Shown here: positions 12,370 to 20,407 of the stretch, one piece after another | Layout: every line of letters begins with the position of its first letter | How positions within the stretch are numbered: the first letter of the stretch is position 1 | IMG/VR virus record: IMGVR_UViG_3300025598_000161 | Coordinates: 1 to 25,239 of that record | Source: a virus | Strand: one strand, 5' to 3' | Length of the DNA stretch: 25,239 bases | Made by a program: the position numbers and the translations under genes | Notes under the pieces: model-generated | Databases searched by the model: none | The model's input: only the letters and a program-made list of their open reading frames with translations | What the model was told of the DNA's origin: nothing

Positions 12370-12664
12370 CGAACTGGCTCAATTGGCAAACGAAACTGTT
12401 TATGTCTGCGATCGGCCAATGTTTGATAACCTTGCTACCGACAATTACATTCCTGATTTTGAGGGACGTATAGCCGAACGCATGGCAGACTTTGATCCCA
12501 ACAATGATATCGTAGCCTACTATGGCGACAGTATGATTTTTGCCATGATGGTTATGTGGATAACCGGAGAATGGGATTCGTTTGACATAGCCAGATATTC
12601 AGCAAAGAAGTCCGGCTACGTCATTCGCAGATTGTCCTACGACAATTTTACTGTAGGGCAATAG
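12314..12664 (+). CDS. Hypothetical protein, 116 residues
   Basis: The product starts MRKYERVFVCNPSFKLNPDE, with a strand-helix pattern (VFVCNPSF, later TVYVCDRPMFDNL), and has DIVAYYGDSMIFAMMVMWIT in the middle, where a Met-rich hydrophobic helix follows a YYGD turn. The look is of a small alpha/beta protein. A purine-rich stretch (GAGGAAGAAGAAGATT) precedes the ATG. It is the last rightward gene and converges on the late operon, overlapping it by 17 bases. Confidence 0.72.
   Translation: MRKYERVFVCNPSFKLNPDELAQLANETVYVCDRPMFDNLATDNYIPDFEGRIAERMADFDPNNDIVAYYGDSMIFAMMVMWITGEWDSFDIARYSAKKSGYVIRRLSYDNFTVGQ
12629..12649 (+). terminator. Weak hairpin at the convergent operon junction
   Basis: AGATTGTC and GACAATTT pair across a CTAC loop (12629-12648), followed by one more T. 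The stem is short and A/T-rich and lies inside the 3' coding end of the last rightward gene. It is the only candidate for ending rightward transcription that I can see at this junction, so it is reported at low confidence. No strong terminator for the leftward late operon is seen here. Confidence 0.25.
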
Positions 12665-12833
12665 GTTGTTCTGCAGGGGCAGGTGAGGCTACAGTTTCAA
12701 TTTGTGGTTTTGCCTGTCCATGCAACAAGTTCACCAATTCTGCCACCTCGGCATAAGCACCTGCACCAAGATGTTTCAAAATTGTGTTAACATGTGCAAC
12801 GGTCAATTTTAACTCAAGTTCCAAGTTATCCAT
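12648..12833 (-). CDS. Small conserved phage protein, 61 residues
   Basis: The product MDNLELELKLTVAHVNTILK, then HLGAGAYAEVAELVNLLHGQ, ends with a Pro/Ala-rich tail. The order LEL-x-(L/V)TV-x-x-VN-x-IL-x-x-LG-x-x-x-(Y/F)-x-EV-x-x-L is a small helical phage protein that I know from the end of structural operons, with unknown role. It follows the large internal protein gene with a TAATG overlap and is the last late gene. Confidence 0.75.
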   Translation of the reverse strand: MDNLELELKLTVAHVNTILKHLGAGAYAEVAELVNLLHGQAKPQIETVASPAPAEQPIALQ

Positions 12834-15112
12834 TATATACCCCTATTTGCAACGGCTAATGCCTTGGCGACGGTATTGTCGTCCAAGTTAAGTAAAGGCT
12901 TTGTTTCATTGCCTTGTTCTTTTCTAATCTTGTCTACCATATTGATCAAGACGTTTGCCTTGGATGCGGCAGAATGCGTTGTGCGACCGCCAGAGGCTCG
13001 TTCAGTACGGCCACCAGAAGCCTGCGGTAAAAATCTTTGAGCGGCTAATCCCATACCTGCTAACACACTGGGTGGCAGTTGGTTGATTGCCCTTGCTCCA
13101 CCATAGATACCTGCACCTTTAACCGCTGGGCCAAGAGCAGGAGCGGCAATTTGTGCGCCCACCAATGGAGCGGTTCTTTTAACGGTTTCGCCTGCAATCC
13201 GAGCGCCAGTAGATGGTACATATTGTGATACAGGACGTGCAATATTACGAGCACCATAAGCACCCGCCAAAGAACCAGCACCTGCCGCCGTCATTGTTCT
13301 TAAAGGAAAACCACCTAACAAAGCATTTTCACCAAAAGCCGCTAACACTTCTGGGTAAACTACAGGAGAAATATTAGCACCTGCTTTTTGAGCGAGGGAA
13401 TCAAGTTTAACCCCTAATGGAGTTCCATCAGATGATATGCGGCCAAGCGAATTAATTTTTTCTAATGTATCTCGCGCACCGCCGTCACCAACTTGGCCGA
13501 ATATCAAGTCCTTGCCTTGTGGATGTAGGGCATCGTTATATAGTTTGTTAAAGTTTCCAAATGAGAAATTTCCATTAGGCGCAAGATTATTTGTATAATT
13601 TTTACCAATAAGGCTCCACGCATCTGGATCATAATTATTTACAACCTGCTGTAATGGAGCAAGAGCTGCTATGTTTGGCTTTTTAGCGGAGGCAGCAGAA
13701 ATAATGTTTGTGTAAATATTTGACGATGGCTTAAAGCCCGGACCAGCATTAGGGTTACCAACTGTTTTTAAAATGGTGTCCCGCAAGTTGTATAGTTTTT
13801 GAGCGTTTTGATTTGCCTTTGCAAGATCCTGAACGGCCTGTGGCCCACCTACAGATTGAGCGTAGGCATTCATATCTTTAGTAGCGGCTTCACGCAATTG
13901 TGCAAGGACGCTATCATTCAACCCTGCGCTTCCCGGCATTCTATTAAATGTCATTGCATCGCTAATAACTTCACGAAGTTTTTTCATATCTTCAAAATTA
14001 TGACCACGCTCATCAGCAAGCGCTTTTTCGACTACTTTAAAAGTAGGTTCAAGGTCCGATACTTTACCAAGCGAAGAATTACGAGCTGCTTCAACTGCGG
14101 CACGAACATTGGAAATATCCATCATTTGATTGGGATTAAATAGATTATCAAGCGGTTTATAATGGCTATTCAATTGAGAACGGAAACCAATTGGGTCTTG
14201 ATCGTCTTGTAAAAATTGACCAACTGCAGAACGTACTGCTTCGCCGGCTTTTTCAGGATCGTATTCACCAGATAAGTCAGATACCTTTTCTCCAAGTTGA
14301 GAAAGAGTGCGAGCGGACGATTTTGGAACTTGATTAAAGAAATCAAATTTTGATGCAACGTTTGGAATAGTGCCTTGTCCTACAGAAGCACTGGGCAAAG
14401 AAACACCAATGTCATGAGCAAGGCTACCTGCTATTGCGGCACTATCTGCGCCACCTGTAAGGGCATGAACAAGAGGATCGGCAACTTTACCTGCTAACGC
14501 ACCAACGGTCTTACCAGCGGCACCAATTACCATAGGGGCAACTTTAGCACCGATAGCACCTGCGGCCGCGCCACTTAATTTGTCAGATAAATTTTCGCCT
14601 TCTGATGATCCGTAAATAGCCCCTTGGACAAGAGGATTTTCTGCAGCCGTAGCAACCCCGCGTAACGCACTAGGAGCCATTCCTGCACCTTCACCCGCAA
14701 GAGCGCGTAAACCCGCCCCACCGAGGCTTGCGATATTGCTTGAACCGGACAATAAATCAGCAGCACCCAATCCACCCGCAATCGCAGCTTCTTCAGGAGC
14801 GCCCAATACAGCACCAACTGCCGCAGGAATAGCCGATGCAACCATGCCAGTTCCGTATAAATAGGGGTGCTGCTCCCATGCGGCGTTTGTGGCGGCTTTT
14901 TGTTTGGCTAGTTCAACAAGATATTCCGGTTCAGTACTGCCGGGCATATGACCTGTCTTAGCGGCCGCAATCAATTGTGGGGAATAACCGAGACCAAACG
15001 CTTGTGCGGCACCTCGACCAAATGATTCAAGGCCACCAACTTCGGGTTCCCAAGCAATGTTGCCCCCTTCTGGTTGTGATGGTTCATTATCCCACTTGAT
15101 GTTTTCAGCCAT
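12833..15112 (-). CDS. Large internal/ejection-type virion protein, 759 residues
   Basis: The protein is rich in Ala and Gly with several long hydrophobic stretches between residues 85 and 225 (VASAIPAAVGAVLG, GAAAGAIGAKVAPMVIGAAG). These are typical of proteins carried inside podovirus heads and injected to form a channel through the envelope. The middle (about 260-560) is helical and polar. The C-terminal 62 residues hold two RASGG-type repeats (QASGGRTERASGGRT) and a helical end, VAKALAVANRGI, of a kind I recall from related phage internal proteins. It overlaps its neighbours on both sides by TAATG. Assignment as an ejection protein is by composition and position, not by a defined domain. 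Confidence 0.72.
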   Translation of the reverse strand: MAENIKWDNEPSQPEGGNIAWEPEVGGLESFGRGAAQAFGLGYSPQLIAAAKTGHMPGSTEPEYLVELAKQKAATNAAWEQHPYLYGTGMVASAIPAAVGAVLGAPEEAAIAGGLGAADLLSGSSNIASLGGAGLRALAGEGAGMAPSALRGVATAAENPLVQGAIYGSSEGENLSDKLSGAAAGAIGAKVAPMVIGAAGKTVGALAGKVADPLVHALTGGADSAAIAGSLAHDIGVSLPSASVGQGTIPNVASKFDFFNQVPKSSARTLSQLGEKVSDLSGEYDPEKAGEAVRSAVGQFLQDDQDPIGFRSQLNSHYKPLDNLFNPNQMMDISNVRAAVEAARNSSLGKVSDLEPTFKVVEKALADERGHNFEDMKKLREVISDAMTFNRMPGSAGLNDSVLAQLREAATKDMNAYAQSVGGPQAVQDLAKANQNAQKLYNLRDTILKTVGNPNAGPGFKPSSNIYTNIISAASAKKPNIAALAPLQQVVNNYDPDAWSLIGKNYTNNLAPNGNFSFGNFNKLYNDALHPQGKDLIFGQVGDGGARDTLEKINSLGRISSDGTPLGVKLDSLAQKAGANISPVVYPEVLAAFGENALLGGFPLRTMTAAGAGSLAGAYGARNIARPVSQYVPSTGARIAGETVKRTAPLVGAQIAAPALGPAVKGAGIYGGARAINQLPPSVLAGMGLAAQRFLPQASGGRTERASGGRTTHSAASKANVLINMVDKIRKEQGNETKPLLNLDDNTVAKALAVANRGI

Positions 15113-18100
15113 TATTGAATCTCCACGCTACCATCGGAATATTGAATGGCTTTTTTACCTGCATTGGGACCGTCTTGAACTATACCAGTACGTGTAACAG
15201 TACGGTTTCCTTCGGACTGGGCTTGCCCAGCGAATGGAGGAATGTCTTTCTTGGCTTTTTCAAGATAGCTTTCTAATGGGTTTGCTTTATTGAATTGAGA
15301 GGTAAACAATACGGGCTCAGGATACTGACCATTGTTTTTAACGCCTTCTGCAAGCCATGCTTGATTAAGATCATGTTGTTGCTCAAGTTTTGCTTTGGCG
15401 TTTGCAACGATATCATGCCGTGAACCCGGATTAATGCTAGGTGTCGCAACAGCATGTAACGCTTCTTGTAAGACGGATTTTTGAGCAGAACCTGCATTTT
15501 CTGAAAGGGTTTGCAATGCAGAAATAACTGCACTCTTTGTTCCAGAATCGTTGGCTTTTTGGAGAGTTGCCATATCTGGTTTAATATATGCATCAAACCC
15601 CGGTATTGAACTTAATCTACCAATGGCTTCAGCCAATTCAGGTGTTGCACGGTTCATATTTGCCAAGCGTGAATACTCGGCGATATTGTTAATAAGTTGA
15701 TTATTAACCGCATAGCTTTTTTCAAAATCCGTAGCATCGTTATATTGCGATTGAATATTCTTCGTGACGTTTTCAGCAAGAGCGGCCTTACGCGATGCAG
15801 CAAGAACACCTAATGCGGGGATAGAATTACCATTAACATCGCGTGTTAATTTAGTATTGTTGATTTCGGTTAGACGATCCTCATATGCTTTCACTTGTCC
15901 TTCAAGGAAAGAACCTGTTCCACCAACACCTTTATATTTATTGATGAATGATTGAAGTGATGCGGGATCATTTCCAAGAGGAATTTCTATGCCGTCACGA
16001 ACAACAGTACCTGAATGCATTTGTTGGAGCGTAGGAGCGGGTGCAAGGCCAACTTTACCCTGATCGGTCTGACCAGCTGCAGGTTGCACCGCAGGTTGTC
16101 CAAACACACCCGTTTGACCGGTAATTGCCTGAGCGTCTGTAGGAAGATTTCCTTGATAACCCGATAGTTTTGCAAACTCTTGCATAGAAATTGGAGGTTG
16201 ACCGTTTGCGTCGCGCATTGCATTGAATTGCATAAGACCCGTTTGAAGGGCATTTGTTGTAGCAATGTTGCGTTGCGAAATAACAGGCGATAGCGCCTGA
16301 CGCTCCATCTGCTGTGTACGCACATCTTCATAAGCCTTAGCACCGCCACCAAGACCTTGTAAAATAGCCGCACCAAGATATGGGCTTTTAGACGATGCCA
16401 TAGCCCCAAGGCCGGACAACAAAGGTATAATTGTTTGCTCAGATATGAGGCCCGTCTGTGGCAGTAGACCACCTTGGTTTTGCTGTTGTTCTTGAGCCTG
16501 TGCAGAACCGATACCAAACATATTTCCTAAACCGCTGAACAAATCGCCATTGGTTTTAGATGGTTCTTTTTGTGCAAGGCTCGTCCAAGTTGGCGCAAGG
16601 GCTTTTTTAATTTCAGGTGTAAAACCATTTTCAGAAACATCTTGCCTTAAATCGCGACCAGTACGTTTTTTATAATCATCGTTTGCAAGTTGCCATGTAG
16701 CTGCGTCTTGATAAGCAGGGGTCATTGGCGCACCGCCAGTTACTCGATCCCATGTCTCACCAATAAATTGACCCGCACCTGCGGCCGTAGATTGTCCGCC
16801 TTTGCCAACGCGATGAGGATGACCTTGAGATGGATCAAATTCTTCGCCACCATTAAGAATGTTGTATTTTCCGCCGCTTTCACCTTGATAAATATTTTTT
16901 ACAACTTGTTGTTGCGCGGCATCCATATCTGCAAGACTTTGAGGAGCAATCTTATATTGTAGTTTGCTATCAAGGCCACCTTCGTCACCAACTACATCGC
17001 CATCAGCATGGTGTTCACGAGGAACAAGACCGCCTGATGAAAGCCCAAATGGCGCTAAAATAATTGGAAGCGCAGACATAGCCGCATCACCAATACCAGA
17101 CATCGCCGCACCAAGACCACTAGCCGCTTCAGGAGCCGCAAAAGCCTCTTCTCCGCCCGTTGCCATTGCGCCAACAACATCAGGTAATGGAGCAGAGGCG
17201 GCACTATATAAGCCGGGAAGTTGAGACGTAGCGCCTAAACCGCCCATAGACCCCGCCAATTTACTTGCGCCTAATAAGTCCCCCATGCCCAACCCAGATT
17301 GAGAAGGATTGCCGGGAGGATTGGCTGCTGTAGCAAGTTTTCTTTCAGGTTGCTGACTATTCTTTGCAACTTTTTCCATGGGGTCATTGGATGTCTCATA
17401 TGGAATATCACCACCATCGGCATATCCAACAAGACCACCTTGAGCCTGCGTAGGTTTGTCCAAGGTCTTCATATATTCATAGGCTTTATTGAGATAATCC
17501 TTAGCACCCGTGAATAATTTACCACCCTGCTCAATTTCGTCAGCGGCACCTAAACCTTGTTGCAACACGCTCTCTGGCATTGACGGTGCAGAACCTGCGG
17601 TCATTAATTGACCAACTGAAACTTTAGAATCAGGAACACGCCCCGCAAGACCCGGTTCACCACCCATTTGCCTCATAGAAGCTGCATTGGGATTTTTTAA
17701 AGCGGTCTGTTGACGGTTCAACAAATTATAAAATGAATTAATATCATAGGGATCGTACTTGCCAAACGCAGTTGTATCGGCGTAGCCACCATCCGCATAT
17801 CCTTCACCCATGTGTTGCATGCCAACGGCACCGCCCTCGGACACCAATCCACCGCTATAATGCGCGGGACGAGAGGCTTTCTCATAATCTACGGTTTTAT
17901 AACCACCTGCCAACCCTACGGCTTCTGGATGCTTTTTCTCAACCTCATCGGCCATAAAGCCAATATGGGTCTGTTCAGTATCATCGCCCTTGTACTTATA
18001 AGTATAAATTGGAAGACCGTTATAGGCTGTACCAATTTTCTTAATGTCTTCTTTAAGGCGTCGATCGGAGAAGAACGGCATAGGCTGTTGCGTGGTTGTG

Positions 18101-18870
18101 GTGGAACCAGACAGTGCGCCAGTACCTTCTGCAATATTTGCCAAGAATTGTGCCACTTGGAACGGATAGGCCTGTTGTTGCAAGAACTGATTGTAAAGGG
18201 CCGTGTTGCCTGCCTGTTGGGTTTGCTGACCAAGAGTACCTGCGCCCAATTGTGCTTGCGCCCCAGCAAGACCTGCCGTTTGAGCACCCGCACCCAATGT
18301 TCCAAGTTGCCCAGCAAGAGCACCCTGTTGACCAAGACCTGCCATATAGTTTTGAGCGGCGTTTTGATAACCAGTAGAAGCCATGTTGGCTAATACGTTA
18401 CCTGTTGCAAGATTTTGTTGTCCTGCTAATGCGGCCTGTGCAATTTTACCACGATCGCCACCGAACGCTCCGGCAGATATTCCTTGGCCCAAAATCTGTT
18501 GCTGTTGTTGTTGATTTTGGTTCTGTAAATAAGCGGCAGTTGAACCCATGGCTTGGCTGACGAAGGGATTCATATACCCCGCCACGCCCTGTTGGTAGTT
18601 TTGTGGGTTATAACCTTGATAGGCTTGTGCCGTGCCTTGTAGGGCTGCGCCGTAGGCGGGTTGGGCCGAAGTGGCATATTGATTGATGTTACCAATACCC
18701 GCCTGTTGCTGTTGATTTAATGGGGCAACAAATGCGTTTGGATCAGTGCTATATTGTTGAAATGGTTGTGCAGCCGTCTGTTGAGCCTGAGCATTAACGG
18801 AGTTATACCGAGCCAGCACCTCGGGAGGTATGGATACCTGTTGGGTAGTGGTTCCGGTTTTGCCGCCCAT
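15112..18870 (-). CDS. Giant multidomain virion protein with internal S74 domain and muralytic domain, 1252 residues
   Basis: Residues 1-260 are rich in Gln, Ala and Gly and start MGGKTGTTTQQVSIPPEVLA, a known start of phage internal proteins. Residues 267-333 form an intramolecular-chaperone S74 domain: FSDRRLKEDIKKIG with S268 and K273, then THIGFMADEVEKKHPEAVGL. Residues 340-640 hold low-complexity Gly-rich segments with repeated YADGG and SGGLV. Residues 650-770 match lambda-R-like muralytic domains (GH104 type): ESGGKYN with E664, GGEEFDPSQGHPHR, and STAAGAGQFIGETWD. The rest is helical, as in an ejection protein. It probably enters the cell with the DNA and locally opens peptidoglycan. 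The unusual point is an S74 domain in the middle rather than at the C-terminus. The gene lies one base after the GNAT gene. Confidence 0.88.
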   Translation of the reverse strand: MGGKTGTTTQQVSIPPEVLARYNSVNAQAQQTAAQPFQQYSTDPNAFVAPLNQQQQAGIGNINQYATSAQPAYGAALQGTAQAYQGYNPQNYQQGVAGYMNPFVSQAMGSTAAYLQNQNQQQQQQILGQGISAGAFGGDRGKIAQAALAGQQNLATGNVLANMASTGYQNAAQNYMAGLGQQGALAGQLGTLGAGAQTAGLAGAQAQLGAGTLGQQTQQAGNTALYNQFLQQQAYPFQVAQFLANIAEGTGALSGSTTTTQQPMPFFSDRRLKEDIKKIGTAYNGLPIYTYKYKGDDTEQTHIGFMADEVEKKHPEAVGLAGGYKTVDYEKASRPAHYSGGLVSEGGAVGMQHMGEGYADGGYADTTAFGKYDPYDINSFYNLLNRQQTALKNPNAASMRQMGGEPGLAGRVPDSKVSVGQLMTAGSAPSMPESVLQQGLGAADEIEQGGKLFTGAKDYLNKAYEYMKTLDKPTQAQGGLVGYADGGDIPYETSNDPMEKVAKNSQQPERKLATAANPPGNPSQSGLGMGDLLGASKLAGSMGGLGATSQLPGLYSAASAPLPDVVGAMATGGEEAFAAPEAASGLGAAMSGIGDAAMSALPIILAPFGLSSGGLVPREHHADGDVVGDEGGLDSKLQYKIAPQSLADMDAAQQQVVKNIYQGESGGKYNILNGGEEFDPSQGHPHRVGKGGQSTAAGAGQFIGETWDRVTGGAPMTPAYQDAATWQLANDDYKKRTGRDLRQDVSENGFTPEIKKALAPTWTSLAQKEPSKTNGDLFSGLGNMFGIGSAQAQEQQQNQGGLLPQTGLISEQTIIPLLSGLGAMASSKSPYLGAAILQGLGGGAKAYEDVRTQQMERQALSPVISQRNIATTNALQTGLMQFNAMRDANGQPPISMQEFAKLSGYQGNLPTDAQAITGQTGVFGQPAVQPAAGQTDQGKVGLAPAPTLQQMHSGTVVRDGIEIPLGNDPASLQSFINKYKGVGGTGSFLEGQVKAYEDRLTEINNTKLTRDVNGNSIPALGVLAASRKAALAENVTKNIQSQYNDATDFEKSYAVNNQLINNIAEYSRLANMNRATPELAEAIGRLSSIPGFDAYIKPDMATLQKANDSGTKSAVISALQTLSENAGSAQKSVLQEALHAVATPSINPGSRHDIVANAKAKLEQQHDLNQAWLAEGVKNNGQYPEPVLFTSQFNKANPLESYLEKAKKDIPPFAGQAQSEGNRTVTRTGIVQDGPNAGKKAIQYSDGSVEIQ

Positions 18871-18871
18871 T

Positions 18872-19366
18872 TTAGTGCTCCGTTACGTGCTCATCGTGTC
18901 CTGTTTGGACATTGTATAAGAAAAAAGCCCCCGCAGGAGGCCCAAATTGACGTTCGTACAGGCGGACCTTTGCCTCAGTACGGTGATTAGAAAGAACGCC
19001 AATAATGAGGGGGATACCCAAATCATCGGCCACCTTCTTGGAAAACTCGCATAGTTTACGCGCACGTCCACCTTTTGCGCTACGGAACTCAGGATCAACA
19101 AATATAGCTTTTTCCTCAAGCATCCATTCGTCAGAATACCACATCTGAGACGTTCTTAGAAGGACTGCTCCTTCAATCTTTTCGCCGGGTTTACCAATGA
19201 TGCCAACAAGCCCCTGCCACAGATATAAAGCGGGTTTGATCATACCAAGCATCTTTTCAGGGTTGACACCCTTGATGCCGTTTTCTTCCCACGCCCGTAG
19301 GGCAAGGTCTAGCATTGCTGATTCGTCTTCTGGTGTTCCAAGTCGTATTTTAAGTTCTTCGGCCAT
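18872..19366 (-). CDS. GNAT-family acetyltransferase, 164 residues
   Basis: The product starts MAEELKIRLGTPEDESAMLD, with the N-terminal strand and helix of GNAT enzymes. The acetyl-CoA loop is FVDPEFRSAKGGRARKLCEF around 89-108, corresponding to motif A (V-x-P-x-x-R-x-x-GG-x-x-R-x-L). IPLIIGVLSNHRTEAKVRLY follows as motif B. Substrate is unknown; a virion, host or DNA-binding protein are all possible. GNAT genes beside internal virion protein genes are known from similar podoviruses, as I recall. The ATG overlaps the preceding stop as TAATG. Its 3' end contains an intrinsic terminator (18921-18941) in the codons for PPAGAFF. Confidence 0.85.
   Translation of the reverse strand: MAEELKIRLGTPEDESAMLDLALRAWEENGIKGVNPEKMLGMIKPALYLWQGLVGIIGKPGEKIEGAVLLRTSQMWYSDEWMLEEKAIFVDPEFRSAKGGRARKLCEFSKKVADDLGIPLIIGVLSNHRTEAKVRLYERQFGPPAGAFFLYNVQTGHDEHVTEH
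18921..18941 (-). terminator. Intrinsic terminator inside the GNAT coding sequence
   Basis: On the minus strand GCCTCC, a TGC loop and GGGGGC form a 6-bp GC-rich stem (one G-U pair), followed directly by six T. It is a well-formed intrinsic terminator in the leftward direction, but it lies about 50 bases before the GNAT stop codon, in frame-constrained sequence. Translating ribosomes would be expected to prevent the hairpin from folding, so it should act mainly when translation fails or lags. It stands between the upstream structural genes and the two giant internal protein genes. Confidence 0.72.
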
Positions 19367-19998
19367 TAATCCCTCTTAGGTCCGGGTAACTTTTTAAGCG
19401 TTTCTATGGTTTTTTTACGATATCCAGTAACAAAATGATCAAGGATTTCATGACCGTGGTCAATATCTCCATTGCCTAACTGGGTCACTTCTTCTGGCGT
19501 TATAACATATTCCCCACCTGCAACCACCACTTCAACGGGAGCGCGTCCACCCGAGGCTCGAGCACCATAAGGTTTACCTTGGGCGTATGGCATTCCTTCG
19601 GAGGAATAAGGTTGTTTTTGTTGGCTATAGGGTTTTCCTGAAAACATGCGCCGAGCAATCTTGAACCCTGCCATCGTGTTGCCTTCGCCCATGGACGAAA
19701 TGATATCGGCAGGTATGACATATGACCCCGAATCAAGTTTGGTTGGTAAGTGGTCGGTACGCCCCGCAACCGGACTATGAATTGGACCCTTGTGGGTTAA
19801 CTCGGCATGCATAGGATATTCAATATGAGGTATGTTTAAATTGGCTTTGCGGTAATCCATGGGACCACCCTCTGCTTTTCCCGATCGGGCCATATTAAGC
19901 GCAGCCGCTACCGCCTGATCATGTGGGTGACCCGCACGGGTCATTTCGCTTATATTCTTACTAATCGTCTTTTGAGATTTACCGTGTGCTAATGGCAT
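19366..19998 (-). CDS. Virion-type protein with GG motifs, 210 residues
   Basis: The start is the ATG at 19998 (MPLAHGKSQKTISKNISEMT), with TGAGGT before it; a longer frame overlaps the previous gene and is rejected. The region GHPHDQAVAAALNMARSGKA is a common phage pattern (HDQAVAxAL). A second part (VAGRTDHLPTKLDSGSYVIP, GEGNTMAG) and a third (ARASGGRAPVEVVVAGGEYV, then ILDHFV and LKKLPGPKRD) follow the order of a known but uncharacterised family in alphaproteobacterial phage structural operons. It contains the same ASGGR motif as the 759-residue protein. It is probably a minor virion or assembly protein. Confidence 0.78.
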   Translation of the reverse strand: MPLAHGKSQKTISKNISEMTRAGHPHDQAVAAALNMARSGKAEGGPMDYRKANLNIPHIEYPMHAELTHKGPIHSPVAGRTDHLPTKLDSGSYVIPADIISSMGEGNTMAGFKIARRMFSGKPYSQQKQPYSSEGMPYAQGKPYGARASGGRAPVEVVVAGGEYVITPEEVTQLGNGDIDHGHEILDHFVTGYRKKTIETLKKLPGPKRD

Positions 19999-20005
19999 GA
20001 TGACC

Positions 20006-20407
20006 TCAGATATTTGGCGTGTAAGAAACGACAGCGGACATACCAGTTTGAGCAACAACCACCAGCCCATTGGTAACATGAATACGAATGTCTCGGTACG
20101 GGACAAAGTTAGCGGCATTGGCTGGCAAAGAAGAATAAATTAAATTGGAATTTGCTATGCCGCCGGTTGTTGCTGAATCATACAAAAGCACTTGGTTAGA
20201 GCCGGACGTTAACGGTATGGATATGCTGTATAGAAGCCCTTTTCCCGTAAACACTTGAGTTGTTGTAGCTACAACTGGCGCTGAAGATGTTGTTGGAACA
20301 ACATTAGTTATTTCAGACACAATGCTTTGCAAATAACTCGCAAGGTTATTGATCGCAATAACGCCGTTCTTTTGTGTGGTGAGAATATCGTCAAGTGACG
20401 CACCCAT
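20006..20407 (-). CDS. Small virion-type protein, 133 residues
   Basis: The product begins MGASLDDILTTQKNGVIAIN with a helical start, and continues as Ser/Thr-rich beta strands (LLYSISIPLTSGSNQVLLYD). The end, FVPYRDIRIHVTNGLVVVAQ, closes a small beta-sandwich of the kind found in phage decoration and tail proteins. The ATG overlaps the previous stop as TAATG. Its place directly after the stabilisation protein gene supports a structural role. Confidence 0.74.
   Translation of the reverse strand: MGASLDDILTTQKNGVIAINNLASYLQSIVSEITNVVPTTSSAPVVATTTQVFTGKGLLYSISIPLTSGSNQVLLYDSATTGGIANSNLIYSSLPANAANFVPYRDIRIHVTNGLVVVAQTGMSAVVSYTPNI

Noticed and set aside
15987-18393. Several frames of 90-190 residues on both strands inside the giant virion gene
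   Set aside because: The Gln/Gly/Ala-rich coding sequence creates long open shadows in other frames; they lack ribosome sites and family features.
19999-20118. Hydrophobic N-terminal extension of the 210-residue gene
   Set aside because: It is a shadow of the 133-residue gene; the ATG at 19998 has a ribosome site and matches the family start.
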